Source of the DNA: Roseateles oligotrophus
Lineage (GTDB): Bacteria > Pseudomonadota > Gammaproteobacteria > Burkholderiales > Burkholderiaceae_C
Assembly (NCBI RefSeq): GCF_025717515.1
Contig: NZ_JAJIRN010000012.1
Coordinates: 1 to 64,000 of the forward strand
Reading direction: 5' to 3'
DNA length: 64,000 nt
Notes under the pieces: generated by a model
What the model was told of the DNA's origin: nothing
Seen by the model: the letters and a program-made list of their open reading frames with translations, nothing else
The model's database searches: none
Shown: positions 6,839 through 15,183 of the stretch, piece after piece
Numbering within the stretch: position 1 is the first letter of the stretch
Layout of the letters: the number at the start of each line of letters is the position of its first letter
Translations under genes and position numbers: made by a program

Positions 6839-9142
6839 TCACGCCGGCTTATCTGCAGTGCCGGCGTCGACCGCTGCAGTTGAAAATTTTGAAAATGATA
6901 ACGAAACTTGCGCACCTACTATCGGCTGGGCCTCATCCCCGGCCACATGAAGATTATTCAGGCGGATGCGCGCGCCATGTTCGTCAGCGATTTTCTTGAC
7001 CACCGCCAAACCTAAACCGGTGCCTTTGGTCTTGGTGGTGACGTAGGGCTCGAAAGCCCTTTTGAGCACTTTCTCGGCGAATCCTGGGCCATTGTCGGTG
7101 ATGTAAAGGCGCAACACACGCGCTTCGCCGCTTTCTGTGAAAACTTGCGCCGTGCGCACCATCACTTGACCGTCCGGGCGCTCTTGCACCGCATCCAAAG
7201 CGTTTTGAACCAGGTTGTGAATGACTTGCCGCAATTGTGTTGCATCCCCCTTCATGGGGCAGGCGTCGGGCGCCAATTCGGCCAGCAGGCGACCCGCCTC
7301 CTGTGCTTCTGAATAGAGCGTTAGCACTTCGCTGACGAGCGCATTCAGGTCCAGGACCTTCAGCTGTGCCGACGGCAGCCTTGCGTAGTCCCGGAACTCG
7401 TTGACCAACTGTTTCATCGATTGCACTTGATTGACGATGGTGGCCACCGACCTGACCAACATCGCTTGGTCGGCCCCTTCAAGCTTGGATTCCAGCTTGT
7501 GCTGCAAGCGCTCGGCCGATAGTTGAATCGGCGTCAAGGGGTTCTTGATCTCATGCGCGAGGCGCCGCGCCACCTCGCTCCAGGCGGCCGAGCGCTGGGC
7601 AGAAACCACCTCGGAAATGTCATCAAACACCATCAGCCGCGCGTTCTCTGGCAGTTTTGCACCGCGCACGAGCAGCGTTAGGACATCTTTGCCAGCGTCC
7701 AACTGCAGCTCGAATGCATCCTGCCAATGCTCGGTTTCCAAGTCACTTTGCGCCTCCACGCCACTCAGCCGAACCGAACTGTTTTGCTCGAAGCGCTGCA
7801 TGATTTCGTCTGCAAAGGGCTGCAACTGCGGCAACTCATCCAATTTTCGGCCGCGCAGATCTTCCGGCGGCAGCCGCAGAATACGCACCGCCCCCGGGTT
7901 GACGGTCTCGATGCGCGCCTGGGCATCAAAGACGATCACGCCGGCGGTCAGGTTGTCCAGAATGGTTTGCAGATGGGTGCGCGCACTCTCCAACTCGGCC
8001 ACGCTGCGGCCCACCATGGCACGCGCGTCCGAGAGTTGTTCGGTCATCTCGGCGAAAGAGCGCGTCAGCCCGCCGAGTTCATCGCGCGAGGCCAGCATCG
8101 GCTTGCGGCTCAAGTCGCCCTGCGCCACCTGGCGCACGCCGTCGGCCAAGAGCAGCAGCGGCCGCGCTAACTGGTTACCCAAGGTGACGGCCAATAGCAG
8201 CGCCGCGAACACCGCCAAAATCAACACCAGGGTCAGCGTGCCGATATACATGCGGCGCAGGCCGTCGCGTTCCAGCGCGCGCTGCTGATACTCGCCGCTT
8301 GCCGCCTGCACCGCCAAGGCGTTGGCCACCACCGAGGCGGGCACCCGCTGCACCACCATCAAAAACCGCTCCCCGGAAACGCCATTGCTGCTGCCGTTGC
8401 CGAGCCGCAAGTCCGTGTTGGGCAACAGGGCCAGGGCGCGAATAAGCGCATGCCCTTGCAAGGCCAGCGCTTCGTCTTCCAGACCTTCCAACTGACTCAC
8501 AACGTTGATGCCGCGGGCCTGCCGCAGCATGGCGTCCGAAGGCCTCGCCGCCGTCAGCGTGCTGGTATCGCCGCCGGACGACATCAATATCTGCCCATGG
8601 CCACCGACCAGGTCCACGGTACGGGCGCCCATTTGCTCACGCAGACGCTCCAAGGCCAAGGGTTGCGGCATGCCGCCACTTTCCGACAAACGCCCGGCCG
8701 CTGCCAAGGTTTTGACCGACAGGTCACTGACCAAGCCGTCCAGGGTGGCTCGACCCAGATTCAACCCCGCCTCCAAAGCGCTGGCCAATCGCACATCGAA
8801 CCAGCTCTCGATGCTGCGATTGACGAACTGGTAGGACACGCCGTAAATCATCACACCGGGCACCACCCCCACCAGGGCAAAGATGCCGGCCAGCTTGAGC
8901 AGCAAACGGCTGCCGAATTTGCCGCTGCGCACCCGCAATACCAAGCGCACCGCCGCCACGCCAATGACCAAGACCAGCAGGCTTGCCACGGCCGCGTTGA
9001 GCCAGAACAACCAGACATAGTGGCGTTCGAAAAAGCCCAGTCGGGAACTGACCCCGATCGAAAGCAAGAACGCCAATACCCCGCACACGCCCGTCACGAT
9101 CACCGTCGAGACGACCCAGGCCCAGCGCGTTCTTCTACTCAA
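6839..9142 (-). CDS. NtrY-like sensor histidine kinase
   Basis: A 767-residue membrane kinase. The N-terminus has three closely spaced membrane segments (about residues 8-110), then a periplasmic region and a further membrane segment near 305-325. A HAMP domain follows (ARPLLLLADGVRQVAQGDLS), then a PAS domain (LQTILDNLTAGVIVFDAQARI). The HisKA domain holds the phosphorylated His in RLAHEIKNPLTPIQLSAERL, and the ATPase domain shows N (NALDAV), G1 (DNGPGF) and G2 (GTGLGLAVVKKI) boxes. This matches NtrY, whose ligand is not well defined. It is paired with the response regulator immediately downstream. The order rsmB, DUF4390, kinase, regulator is recurrent in Burkholderiales. Confidence 0.93.
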   Translation of the reverse strand: MSRRTRWAWVVSTVIVTGVCGVLAFLLSIGVSSRLGFFERHYVWLFWLNAAVASLLVLVIGVAAVRLVLRVRSGKFGSRLLLKLAGIFALVGVVPGVMIYGVSYQFVNRSIESWFDVRLASALEAGLNLGRATLDGLVSDLSVKTLAAAGRLSESGGMPQPLALERLREQMGARTVDLVGGHGQILMSSGGDTSTLTAARPSDAMLRQARGINVVSQLEGLEDEALALQGHALIRALALLPNTDLRLGNGSSNGVSGERFLMVVQRVPASVVANALAVQAASGEYQQRALERDGLRRMYIGTLTLVLILAVFAALLLAVTLGNQLARPLLLLADGVRQVAQGDLSRKPMLASRDELGGLTRSFAEMTEQLSDARAMVGRSVAELESARTHLQTILDNLTAGVIVFDAQARIETVNPGAVRILRLPPEDLRGRKLDELPQLQPFADEIMQRFEQNSSVRLSGVEAQSDLETEHWQDAFELQLDAGKDVLTLLVRGAKLPENARLMVFDDISEVVSAQRSAAWSEVARRLAHEIKNPLTPIQLSAERLQHKLESKLEGADQAMLVRSVATIVNQVQSMKQLVNEFRDYARLPSAQLKVLDLNALVSEVLTLYSEAQEAGRLLAELAPDACPMKGDATQLRQVIHNLVQNALDAVQERPDGQVMVRTAQVFTESGEARVLRLYITDNGPGFAEKVLKRAFEPYVTTKTKGTGLGLAVVKKIADEHGARIRLNNLHVAGDEAQPIVGAQVSLSFSKFSTAAVDAGTADKPA

Positions 9143-9224
9143 TGCTCGCCCTCGTCAGCGTTGCGCGGCGGCGCCGCGATGAGGCATGTGGTCTTGCCCG
9201 CTTGTTGATCAAGCGTCGCGGCCT

Positions 9225-9884
9225 TCATGGCGTCGTTAGGCTGCTGCTGAAATCGGCCGCCAGGTTCAAGGTGCGTTCGATATTCAAACCCCAGCCTTGG
9301 GGCGAGCCCAAACCGATCTGCATGGGCTTGGGCAGTTGGCTGGTGTCCAGCCGGTAGCTGAACTCGAGGTAAAACCTGCCCTCGTCTTCCAGCTCGCGGT
9401 TTTCTGCGATCCGCCATCCCGATGCGCCGCGCAAGGACAGCAAGGCATCGGAGAGGCTGAAGTAACTCTGGTTCAGCCCGCCGGTGCTGACCTTGAATTG
9501 GCGTGTCAGCGGCTGCCAGGCCAAGCGCCAGGTCCGACTGGCGCGCGCAGCCCGGGCATCGCGCCAGTACCAACGATTGCGCAAAACGCTGGCCTCGGCG
9601 ACGAAATAGATCGGCACGCCCTTCATCAGCGCATCTTCGGCCGCCCGAGTCAGCTCAAAACGGGTACTGAAACTCAGCTCCAAACCCTCTTCGGTCCGCT
9701 GAGTGCTCAGTTGACTGAGTTCCACGCCATCGGCCAGGGCATGGCGGGCCAGCAGGCCCAGCAATGCCACCAGAAGCAGAGCAGGCAGCAGGCGCCAGAG
9801 GCGCCACGCCAGCGGGCTTGCAGCCCGGCCCTTGGGCAATGGGCGGGCTGGTGTAGCAGTGGATAGGACTGGCGGCGGAGTCAA
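9225..9884 (-). CDS. DUF4390 membrane-anchored protein
   Basis: A 219-residue protein with a basic N-terminus and one hydrophobic segment (LLPALLLVALLGLLARHALA, about residues 33-52) followed by a predicted beta-rich domain outside the membrane (LSTQRTEEGLELSFSTRFEL, VPIYFVAEASVLRNRWYW, FYLEFSYRLD). This matches the DUF4390 family, which has no established biochemical role. It lies between rsmB and the ntrY-like kinase on the same strand, and its position next to a membrane kinase suggests a link to envelope sensing. Function is otherwise unknown. Confidence 0.8.
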   Translation of the reverse strand: MTPPPVLSTATPARPLPKGRAASPLAWRLWRLLPALLLVALLGLLARHALADGVELSQLSTQRTEEGLELSFSTRFELTRAAEDALMKGVPIYFVAEASVLRNRWYWRDARAARASRTWRLAWQPLTRQFKVSTGGLNQSYFSLSDALLSLRGASGWRIAENRELEDEGRFYLEFSYRLDTSQLPKPMQIGLGSPQGWGLNIERTLNLAADFSSSLTTP

Positions 9885-9935
9885 GGTCGGTTCGAGTCTT
9901 TGCTGATGAGCGCCATTCGGCGCTGCGTCACGAGT

Positions 9936-11294
9936 TCAGAAATTCTTGATCAGCAGCGCGTAATAGAAACCATCCAAGACCGATGTCTGCCCACCCGCTG
10001 CCTCGCCATTGTGAGTGAGCGGAAGCAAATGCCCGCTCACGCCGGCCACATCGAAGCGTTTTGCGTCGGTCTGACGTTGCAAAAATGCATCTATTTGCTT
10101 TTCACCCTCGGCCTTGAAGATCGAACAAGTGGCGTAGACCAAGCGCCCACCCGGCTTCAGCGTTGGCCACAGGGCATTCAGCAGTTCGGTCTGAATGGCG
10201 GCCAGATTGGCAATATCGGTCGGGCGGCGCAGCCAGCGCACATCCGGGTGGCGGCGCACGATGCCGGAGGCGCTGCAAGGCGCATCCAGCAAAATCGCAT
10301 CAAACGGCCTGCCATCCCACCAAGCGGCGCAGTCGCGCGCGTCGGCGGCCAATGTCCGCGCGCTTGAACCCAGGCGAGTCAAGTTGTCCTGCACGCGGGC
10401 CAAGCGGGCCGCATCGCTGTCCAGAGCAAGCAGATCCAGGTCGGCAAGTTCAAGCAAATGGGCCGTCTTGCCGCCCGGCGCCGAGCAGGCATCCAAAACG
10501 CGCGCGCCGGCCGGCAAAGCCGGCAAGCCTCCGAGCGCGCCAACGGTCAAGGGCGCGGCCAGCTGCGCCGCGGCGTCCTGCACCGACACATCCCCGTCCG
10601 CAAAACCCGGCAACAGGCCGACGGGCAGCGCGCGTTCCAACACCAAGGCCTGTGGCGCCAAGGCGCCGGCGGCCGTGGCTTTGATGCCGGCTGCGGCCAA
10701 GCGCGCCAAATAGCTTTCGGCATTGCCGCGCCTTGCGTTGACGCGCAAGGTCATCGGCGGATGCTGGTTATTGGCCTGCAAAATCGCCTGCCAATGCTCG
10801 GGCCAGTCGGCACGCACCTGGGCTATCCACCATTGAGGGTGATTGAAGGCGGCCGGCTCCGAGGCTTGCACGGCCTGCACGATGGTGGCGCGCTCACGCA
10901 GAAAGCGCCGCAACACCGCATTGACGAAACCGGCACTGGCCGGCGCTCGCTTGCGGGCCGCGCTGACCACTTGGTCGACCACGGTGTGATCGGTATAGAG
11001 CGGCGCCGTGCCCGGCGCGCAAGGCCACAGCAAGGCCAAGGCGCTGACCAGCAAGCTGTCGACCTTGGGCGGCGGCGCCTTGGGAGCCAACAAGGCGCGA
11101 GCGGCCTCGGCGCCGCCCAGCAGGCGCAGCACATAGAAGCTCAGCGCTTGGGTCGCCGGCCTCAGCTCGGCCGGGCAGCGGGCCAAGACCTCGGTCAGCG
11201 AACGGCCAGAACGCACCGCCTGCACGGCGTCGGCCACTTGCAGCATCAGGCGTTGCAAGGGCGGGGAAAGTGGTGGGTTGGGTTTTTCAGTCAC
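9936..11294 (-). CDS. rsmB: 16S rRNA (cytosine-967-C5)-methyltransferase RsmB
   Basis: A SAM-dependent methyltransferase that modifies C967 of 16S rRNA. The N-terminal 140 residues match the NusB-like RNA-binding domain. The C-terminal Rossmann domain has LDACSAPGGKTAHLLEL (SAM binding), LLDAPCSASGIVRRHPD (motif IV Cys) and VYATCSIF (catalytic Cys of motif VI). The frame stays open to 11372, but the GTG at 11294, giving a protein that begins VTEKPNPP, better fits the family length (452 residues). The ribosome binding site there is weak, so the start is moderately certain. It diverges from folE and heads the DUF4390-ntrYX-like group. Confidence 0.95.
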   Translation of the reverse strand: MTEKPNPPLSPPLQRLMLQVADAVQAVRSGRSLTEVLARCPAELRPATQALSFYVLRLLGGAEAARALLAPKAPPPKVDSLLVSALALLWPCAPGTAPLYTDHTVVDQVVSAARKRAPASAGFVNAVLRRFLRERATIVQAVQASEPAAFNHPQWWIAQVRADWPEHWQAILQANNQHPPMTLRVNARRGNAESYLARLAAAGIKATAAGALAPQALVLERALPVGLLPGFADGDVSVQDAAAQLAAPLTVGALGGLPALPAGARVLDACSAPGGKTAHLLELADLDLLALDSDAARLARVQDNLTRLGSSARTLAADARDCAAWWDGRPFDAILLDAPCSASGIVRRHPDVRWLRRPTDIANLAAIQTELLNALWPTLKPGGRLVYATCSIFKAEGEKQIDAFLQRQTDAKRFDVAGVSGHLLPLTHNGEAAGGQTSVLDGFYYALLIKNF

Positions 11295-11329
11295 GCTTTC
11301 AGTGTAGGTCAGCGCCACGATGCGCACGC

Positions 11330-11345
11330 AGGCAAGACCTGACAC
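11330..11345. repeat. 16-base intergenic repeat, copy A
   Basis: The 16 bases AGGCAAGACCTGACAC occur here and again, identically and in the same orientation, at 56211-56226. Both copies lie just 5' of minus-strand genes (rsmB and livG). It looks like a dispersed intergenic repeat rather than a coding match. Confidence 0.5.
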
Positions 11346-11402
11346 TGCGCGGGCTTTGCAATCCGGACACAATGTAGAACTTCAGCCTAAACGAGAAGCT
11401 TT

Positions 11403-12122
11403 ATGAGCGGCGATTCGTCCACCAAGATAAGCCTAGACGCCCAACAACTGGCGGCCTTGCCGGCCTCCGAGCGTGTGCGCATGCGTTTGGTCAGTGCCGG
11501 CTGCCGCCACCATGCGAATGACAATATCGCGGACTTCATCGAGCCCGGCGAGTTGGAGCAGCTCCAAGCCGAGGTGCAGGCGCAAATGCAGGGCGTGTTG
11601 CGCGCGCTGGTGATTGACACCGACAGCGACCACAACACGCAGGACACCGCCAAACGAGTCGCCAAGATGTTTGTGCAGGAGATCTTCAAAGGCCGTTACC
11701 AGCCGATGCCGGCGGTGACCGAGTTCCCGAACGTGACGCGGCTGAATGAGCTGATGATCGTTGGCCCCATCACCGTGCGCAGCGCCTGCTCCCACCACCT
11801 CTGCCCCATCATGGGCAAGGTCTGGATCGGCCTGCTGCCTAACGAGCATTCCAATCTGATCGGGCTGTCCAAGTACGCGCGCATCTGCGACTGGATCATG
11901 AGCCGCCCGCAGATTCAGGAAGAAGCCGTCACCATGTTGGCGAATGAGTTGCAAGAGCGCGTGCAACCCGACGGGCTGGCCATCGTGATGGAGGCCGACC
12001 ATTTCTGCATGCATTGGCGCGGCGTCAAGGACAGCGAGTCCAAGATGACGAACAGTGTGATGCGTGGATCCTTCATGAAGGATCCCCATCTGCGGCGCGA
12101 ATTCCTGTCATTGATTCGATAG
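11403..12122 (+). CDS. folE: GTP cyclohydrolase I (FolE)
   Basis: Converts GTP to 7,8-dihydroneopterin triphosphate, the first step of folate and tetrahydrobiopterin synthesis. The 239-residue protein shows the family core: NTQDTAKRVAKMF, SACSHHLCPIMGKVWIGLLP with zinc-ligand Cys and His, GLSKYARI, and MHWRGVKDSESKM preceded by the third zinc ligand Cys (DHFCMHW). A QVQER-like segment appears as NELQERVQPDG. It is a zinc-dependent type IA enzyme of normal length with a roughly 50-residue N-terminal extension. A BLUF photoreceptor gene begins 29 bases after its stop on the same strand. Confidence 0.96.
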   Translation: MSGDSSTKISLDAQQLAALPASERVRMRLVSAGCRHHANDNIADFIEPGELEQLQAEVQAQMQGVLRALVIDTDSDHNTQDTAKRVAKMFVQEIFKGRYQPMPAVTEFPNVTRLNELMIVGPITVRSACSHHLCPIMGKVWIGLLPNEHSNLIGLSKYARICDWIMSRPQIQEEAVTMLANELQERVQPDGLAIVMEADHFCMHWRGVKDSESKMTNSVMRGSFMKDPHLRREFLSLIR

Positions 12123-12151
12123 ACCATCCATCGGCCCCTCAAGGAACTCCC

Positions 12152-12574
12152 ATGCTAGTCCACCTTCTGTACGCCAGCCGCGCCGCCCATACGATGAGCG
12201 GCCAAGATCTCGTCGCCATCCTCAAGCAGTCACGTGAACACAATGCCGGCGCGGGGCTGACCGGTCTGCTCTGCCATAGCGACGGCGTCTTCATGCAGTT
12301 GCTGGAAGGTGGCCGCGACGCCGTCAACGCGCGCTACCAACGCATCGCCAGTGACCCGCGCCACAAGGATGTGATCCTTTTGAGCTATGCCGAAATCGCC
12401 GAGCGCGAATTCGCCGGCTGGACCATGGGGCAAGTCAATCTGCACCGACTCAACCCCGGCTTGGTGCTGAAGTACAGCGCCACCAGCCACCTCGACCCCT
12501 ACAGCATGAGCGGCCGGGCGATGCTGTCGCTGTTCAGGGAGCTGGTGAGTTCCGGTGCGATCGAGTGTTCTTGA
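12152..12574 (+). CDS. BLUF-domain blue-light sensor protein
   Basis: A 140-residue stand-alone BLUF protein, predicted to bind FAD non-covalently and respond to blue light. Key residues fall at the same spacing as in AppA: Tyr7 (LLYAS), Asn31 (EHNAGAG), Gln49 (FMQLLEGG), Trp90 and Met92 (FAGWTM). GLTGLL and QLLEGG are the family signatures. A C-terminal helix of about 40 residues follows and no output domain is attached, so it must act through a partner. The start at 12152 has AAGGA upstream. It probably shares a transcript with folE, which may link light to pterin metabolism. Confidence 0.93.
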   Translation: MLVHLLYASRAAHTMSGQDLVAILKQSREHNAGAGLTGLLCHSDGVFMQLLEGGRDAVNARYQRIASDPRHKDVILLSYAEIAEREFAGWTMGQVNLHRLNPGLVLKYSATSHLDPYSMSGRAMLSLFRELVSSGAIECS

Positions 12575-12591
12575 ATCAGGTTCGGCCGACG

Positions 12592-13716
12592 TCAGCGCCT
12601 GACGCGGCCGTCGCCGGTCAGCATGGATAGCTCGACAAAGCTCGAGGCCACGCGCCGCCCCGGACCGAAATTGACCGTAAAGCCACCGGCGTTGTAGTTG
12701 CTCAGACTTTCCAGCCCCGCAATCAGGCTCTCGCGCGTCAGGGTTTTGGCGCGCCGCAGGGCTTCGGTGAATACCTTGGCGGCCAAGAATCCCTCCATGC
12801 CGGTGTAATTGGGGCGCAAGCCGTTGCCCGCCTTCTGCACGGCAGCCTGATAGTCGGCAACCACGCCATGGGCGATGCCAAAGGGATAGGGCATGACTTG
12901 GCTGACAACGACGCCAAGCGCCTCTTTGCCGAGTTCGTCAGAGAGCGCCTGGGTGCCCACAAACGAGACGTTATAGAAGACGCCGCCGTAGCCGGCCTTG
13001 CGAGCCTCGCGGATAAAAGCCGCGCAGCTTTTGTAGGCGCTGACCATCACGATGGCCTCGGGTCGGCCCACCACCAACTCGCTCACCGCCTTTGCCACGT
13101 CGACCGTATTGCGCTCCACCGTGGCGGTGGCGACGGTCGTCAGCGACTGGCTCGTCAGAGCCCGATTGACGCCCGCAAGGCCGGCCTTGCCATAGGCATC
13201 GTTTTGATAGAAGACCGAAATCTTCTTCAAGCCCAGATTGGTCATTTGATTGACGATCAGGGCGGTTTCATCGTAATAGGACGCGCGCAGGTGAAACACC
13301 CAGCGACTCATGGGCACGCGCAGCGCCTCGGCCCCGGTGAAGGGCGCAAAGAGCGGCATGTGGTGTTGATTGATCAGAGGCAAGGCGGCAAGGGTGGTGG
13401 GCGTGCCCACATAACCGAACAGCGCCAGCACATCATCTTCGATGAATTTGGCCGTATTGGCCTCGCAGCGCTGAGGCTCGTAGCCGTCATCCAGGGTTTG
13501 CAGATCAATCAGGCTGCCGGCTATGCCGCCGCTGGCGTTGACGGCATCGAAATAGAGTTTGGCGCCGGCCTGCATCTGCAAACCCAGTTGGGCAGCGGGG
13601 CCGGTCAAGGGGGCCGATTGGCCAAGGACGATGCGTTTGCGACCAAGGGCCTGCGCTTGAACCAAAGCGGGGAGAGACAGCGCGGCCATTGCGCTCAACA
13701 CATGTCGACGAAGCAA
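12592..13716 (-). CDS. periplasmic branched-chain amino acid-type binding protein
   Basis: A 374-residue Leu/Ile/Val-family (Peripla_BP_6) solute-binding protein. From the proposed TTG start at 13716, which has GGGAG 9 bases upstream, it begins with a cleavable signal peptide (LRRHVLSAMAALSLPALVQAQA). The mature part opens with IVLGQSAPLTGPAAQLGLQMQAG and contains FGYVGTPTTLAALPLI and KKISVFYQNDAYGKAGL. An extended frame up to 13800 would bury the signal sequence and is less likely. No ABC permease or ATPase is adjacent, so it is an orphan: it may serve the liv system at 51-56 kb, another transporter, or a sensor. Confidence 0.88.
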   Translation of the reverse strand: MLRRHVLSAMAALSLPALVQAQALGRKRIVLGQSAPLTGPAAQLGLQMQAGAKLYFDAVNASGGIAGSLIDLQTLDDGYEPQRCEANTAKFIEDDVLALFGYVGTPTTLAALPLINQHHMPLFAPFTGAEALRVPMSRWVFHLRASYYDETALIVNQMTNLGLKKISVFYQNDAYGKAGLAGVNRALTSQSLTTVATATVERNTVDVAKAVSELVVGRPEAIVMVSAYKSCAAFIREARKAGYGGVFYNVSFVGTQALSDELGKEALGVVVSQVMPYPFGIAHGVVADYQAAVQKAGNGLRPNYTGMEGFLAAKVFTEALRRAKTLTRESLIAGLESLSNYNAGGFTVNFGPGRRVASSFVELSMLTGDGRVRR

Positions 13717-13851
13717 GATCGGTCTCCCAATTTCTGATGAATCGAGAGCATCGCCGTCAAATAGAGGCCTTTGAAGTTGCGCCGCTAGGTCAAACGGCAA
13801 GAGCGTGACTTCTTGCTCATTACACCGGAACTTATCGGCAAATTGCCCAAT

Positions 13852-14397
13852 TCAAAGCGAACGCGCTTCACGAAAACCATACAGGCTTGCCAGGATGCGA
13901 GTCGGGAACTGCGTGATCGCTTCGTTAAACAGCCAAACCGCTTGATTGAACAGCTGACGAGAGAAAGTGCGCCGGCGCTCGACCATTTTCAACTCATCGA
14001 CCAATGCATAGAGATCGGCATGCTCGCGCAGCTCGGCATGGTGCTCAAGCATTGACATCAAGCGGGTCAATGCTGCCGCATGCACGGCGCTGGCCACCCC
14101 CAGCGCGCCAACTGGCTCCGCCACATAAGGGCGAGGTCGGGTGGCTTGGGCCGACGCTCGCACCTCGGCCTCGGCCTGCTCCAAGGCGTCAAAGGTGGCC
14201 TTCTCGTTGCTGAGCAAGGGCTCCAGCAATACAAGCAGCTTGCTGCACAAGGCCGCGCGCGCGCTTAGATGTTCGTCGAGTTGCACAAAGGCGGCATTGA
14301 TGCCATTGCGCAAACGCATCAGCCGGTTGTAGGCGCCAATGCCCCAAAACAGCAGCAGCGCCGCCACCGTCCACAGCGTCCAATTCAAACCGCTCAT
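13852..14397 (-). CDS. LemA-family membrane protein
   Basis: A 181-residue protein with one N-terminal membrane helix ([19 protein letters not shown]) followed by long helices, the LemA layout. The [29 protein letters not shown] segment corresponds to the family signature of a short N-R-V...A..Q+D..L.+R pattern. The C-terminal half ([27 protein letters not shown]) fits the conserved YN..V..YN.....FP region, though with Trp and Phe in place of the usual Tyr. The role of LemA proteins in bacteria is not established. Its start overlaps the queC stop by four bases (ATGA), so it is coupled to queC. Confidence 0.8.
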   Translation of the reverse strand: MSGLNWTLWTVAALLLFWGIGAYNRLMRLRNGINAAFVQLDEHLSARAALCSKLLVLLEPLLSNEKATFDALEQAEAEVRASAQATRPRPYVAEPVGALGVASAVHAAALTRLMSMLEHHAELREHADLYALVDELKMVERRRTFSRQLFNQAVWLFNEAITQFPTRILASLYGFREARSL

Positions 14398-15119
14398 TGC
14401 CGCGACTCGCTGAATTCTTCGAAACCACGCGCACGCAACTCGCAGGCCGGGCAACTGCCGCAGCCATAACCCCAAGCATGGCGCTGCGTGCGTTCGCCCA
14501 GATAGCAGGTATGGGTATGCTCGACGATCAAATCATTCAGCGCCGCACCGCCCAGGCTTTCGCTCAAGCCCCAAGTCTGCGCCTTGGTAATGAACATCAA
14601 CGGCGTCTCCACCGTCATCGGAGCGTCCAGCCCCAGGCTCAGCGCCACTTGCAAGGCCTTGAGGGTGTTGTCGCGGCAGTCCGGGTAGCCGGAAAAGTCG
14701 GTCTCGCACATGCCGCCCACCAGCACCGAGGCGCCGCGCCGGTAAGCCAGCGTGGCCGCGAAGGTCAGAAACAGCAGATTGCGGCCGGGCACAAAGGTAT
14801 TCGGCAAGCCATTGGCCTGCATCTCGATGGCGCGGTGTTCGGTCAGCGCGGTGCTAGAGATCTGGGACAGCAGACTCAGGTCGAGCAGATGATCCTCGCC
14901 CAGCTTGGCGCCCCAGGCCGGGAAGCGCGCGATCAACTCGGCGCGTACCGTTTGCCGGCATTCCAGCTCGATGCGATGGCGTTGACCGTAGTCAAAGCCG
15001 ATGGTCTCAACCGAGGCATAACGGTCAAGCGCCCAGGCGAGGCAGGCGGTCGAATCCTGACCGCCGGAAAACAGCACCAGGGCTTTGCGGGAGGCGTTGG
15101 CTTGTGGATATTCACTCAT
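14394..15119 (-). CDS. queC: 7-cyano-7-deazaguanine synthase QueC
   Basis: Makes preQ0 from 7-carboxy-7-deazaguanine using ATP and ammonia, in the queuosine pathway. The 241-residue protein has the PP-loop ATP-binding motif [14 protein letters not shown] at residues about 16-29, [25 protein letters not shown], and a C-terminal zinc site with Cys in [22 protein letters not shown]. Normal length and complete. It is co-transcribed with the lemA-like gene. No preQ1 riboswitch was recognised in the short upstream region. Confidence 0.96.
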   Translation of the reverse strand: MSEYPQANASRKALVLFSGGQDSTACLAWALDRYASVETIGFDYGQRHRIELECRQTVRAELIARFPAWGAKLGEDHLLDLSLLSQISSTALTEHRAIEMQANGLPNTFVPGRNLLFLTFAATLAYRRGASVLVGGMCETDFSGYPDCRDNTLKALQVALSLGLDAPMTVETPLMFITKAQTWGLSESLGGAALNDLIVEHTHTCYLGERTQRHAWGYGCGSCPACELRARGFEEFSESRQ

Positions 15120-15183
15120 ATCGCCAGTGTGCCAGGGTCGGCGGCCATGCTATGTTCCCGACCGAAACTCTTGGAGCCCGCGC

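Noticed and set aside
12586-12606. Small inverted repeat between the BLUF gene and the binding protein as a terminator
   Set aside because: Only six paired bases with a 3-base loop and no T-run.
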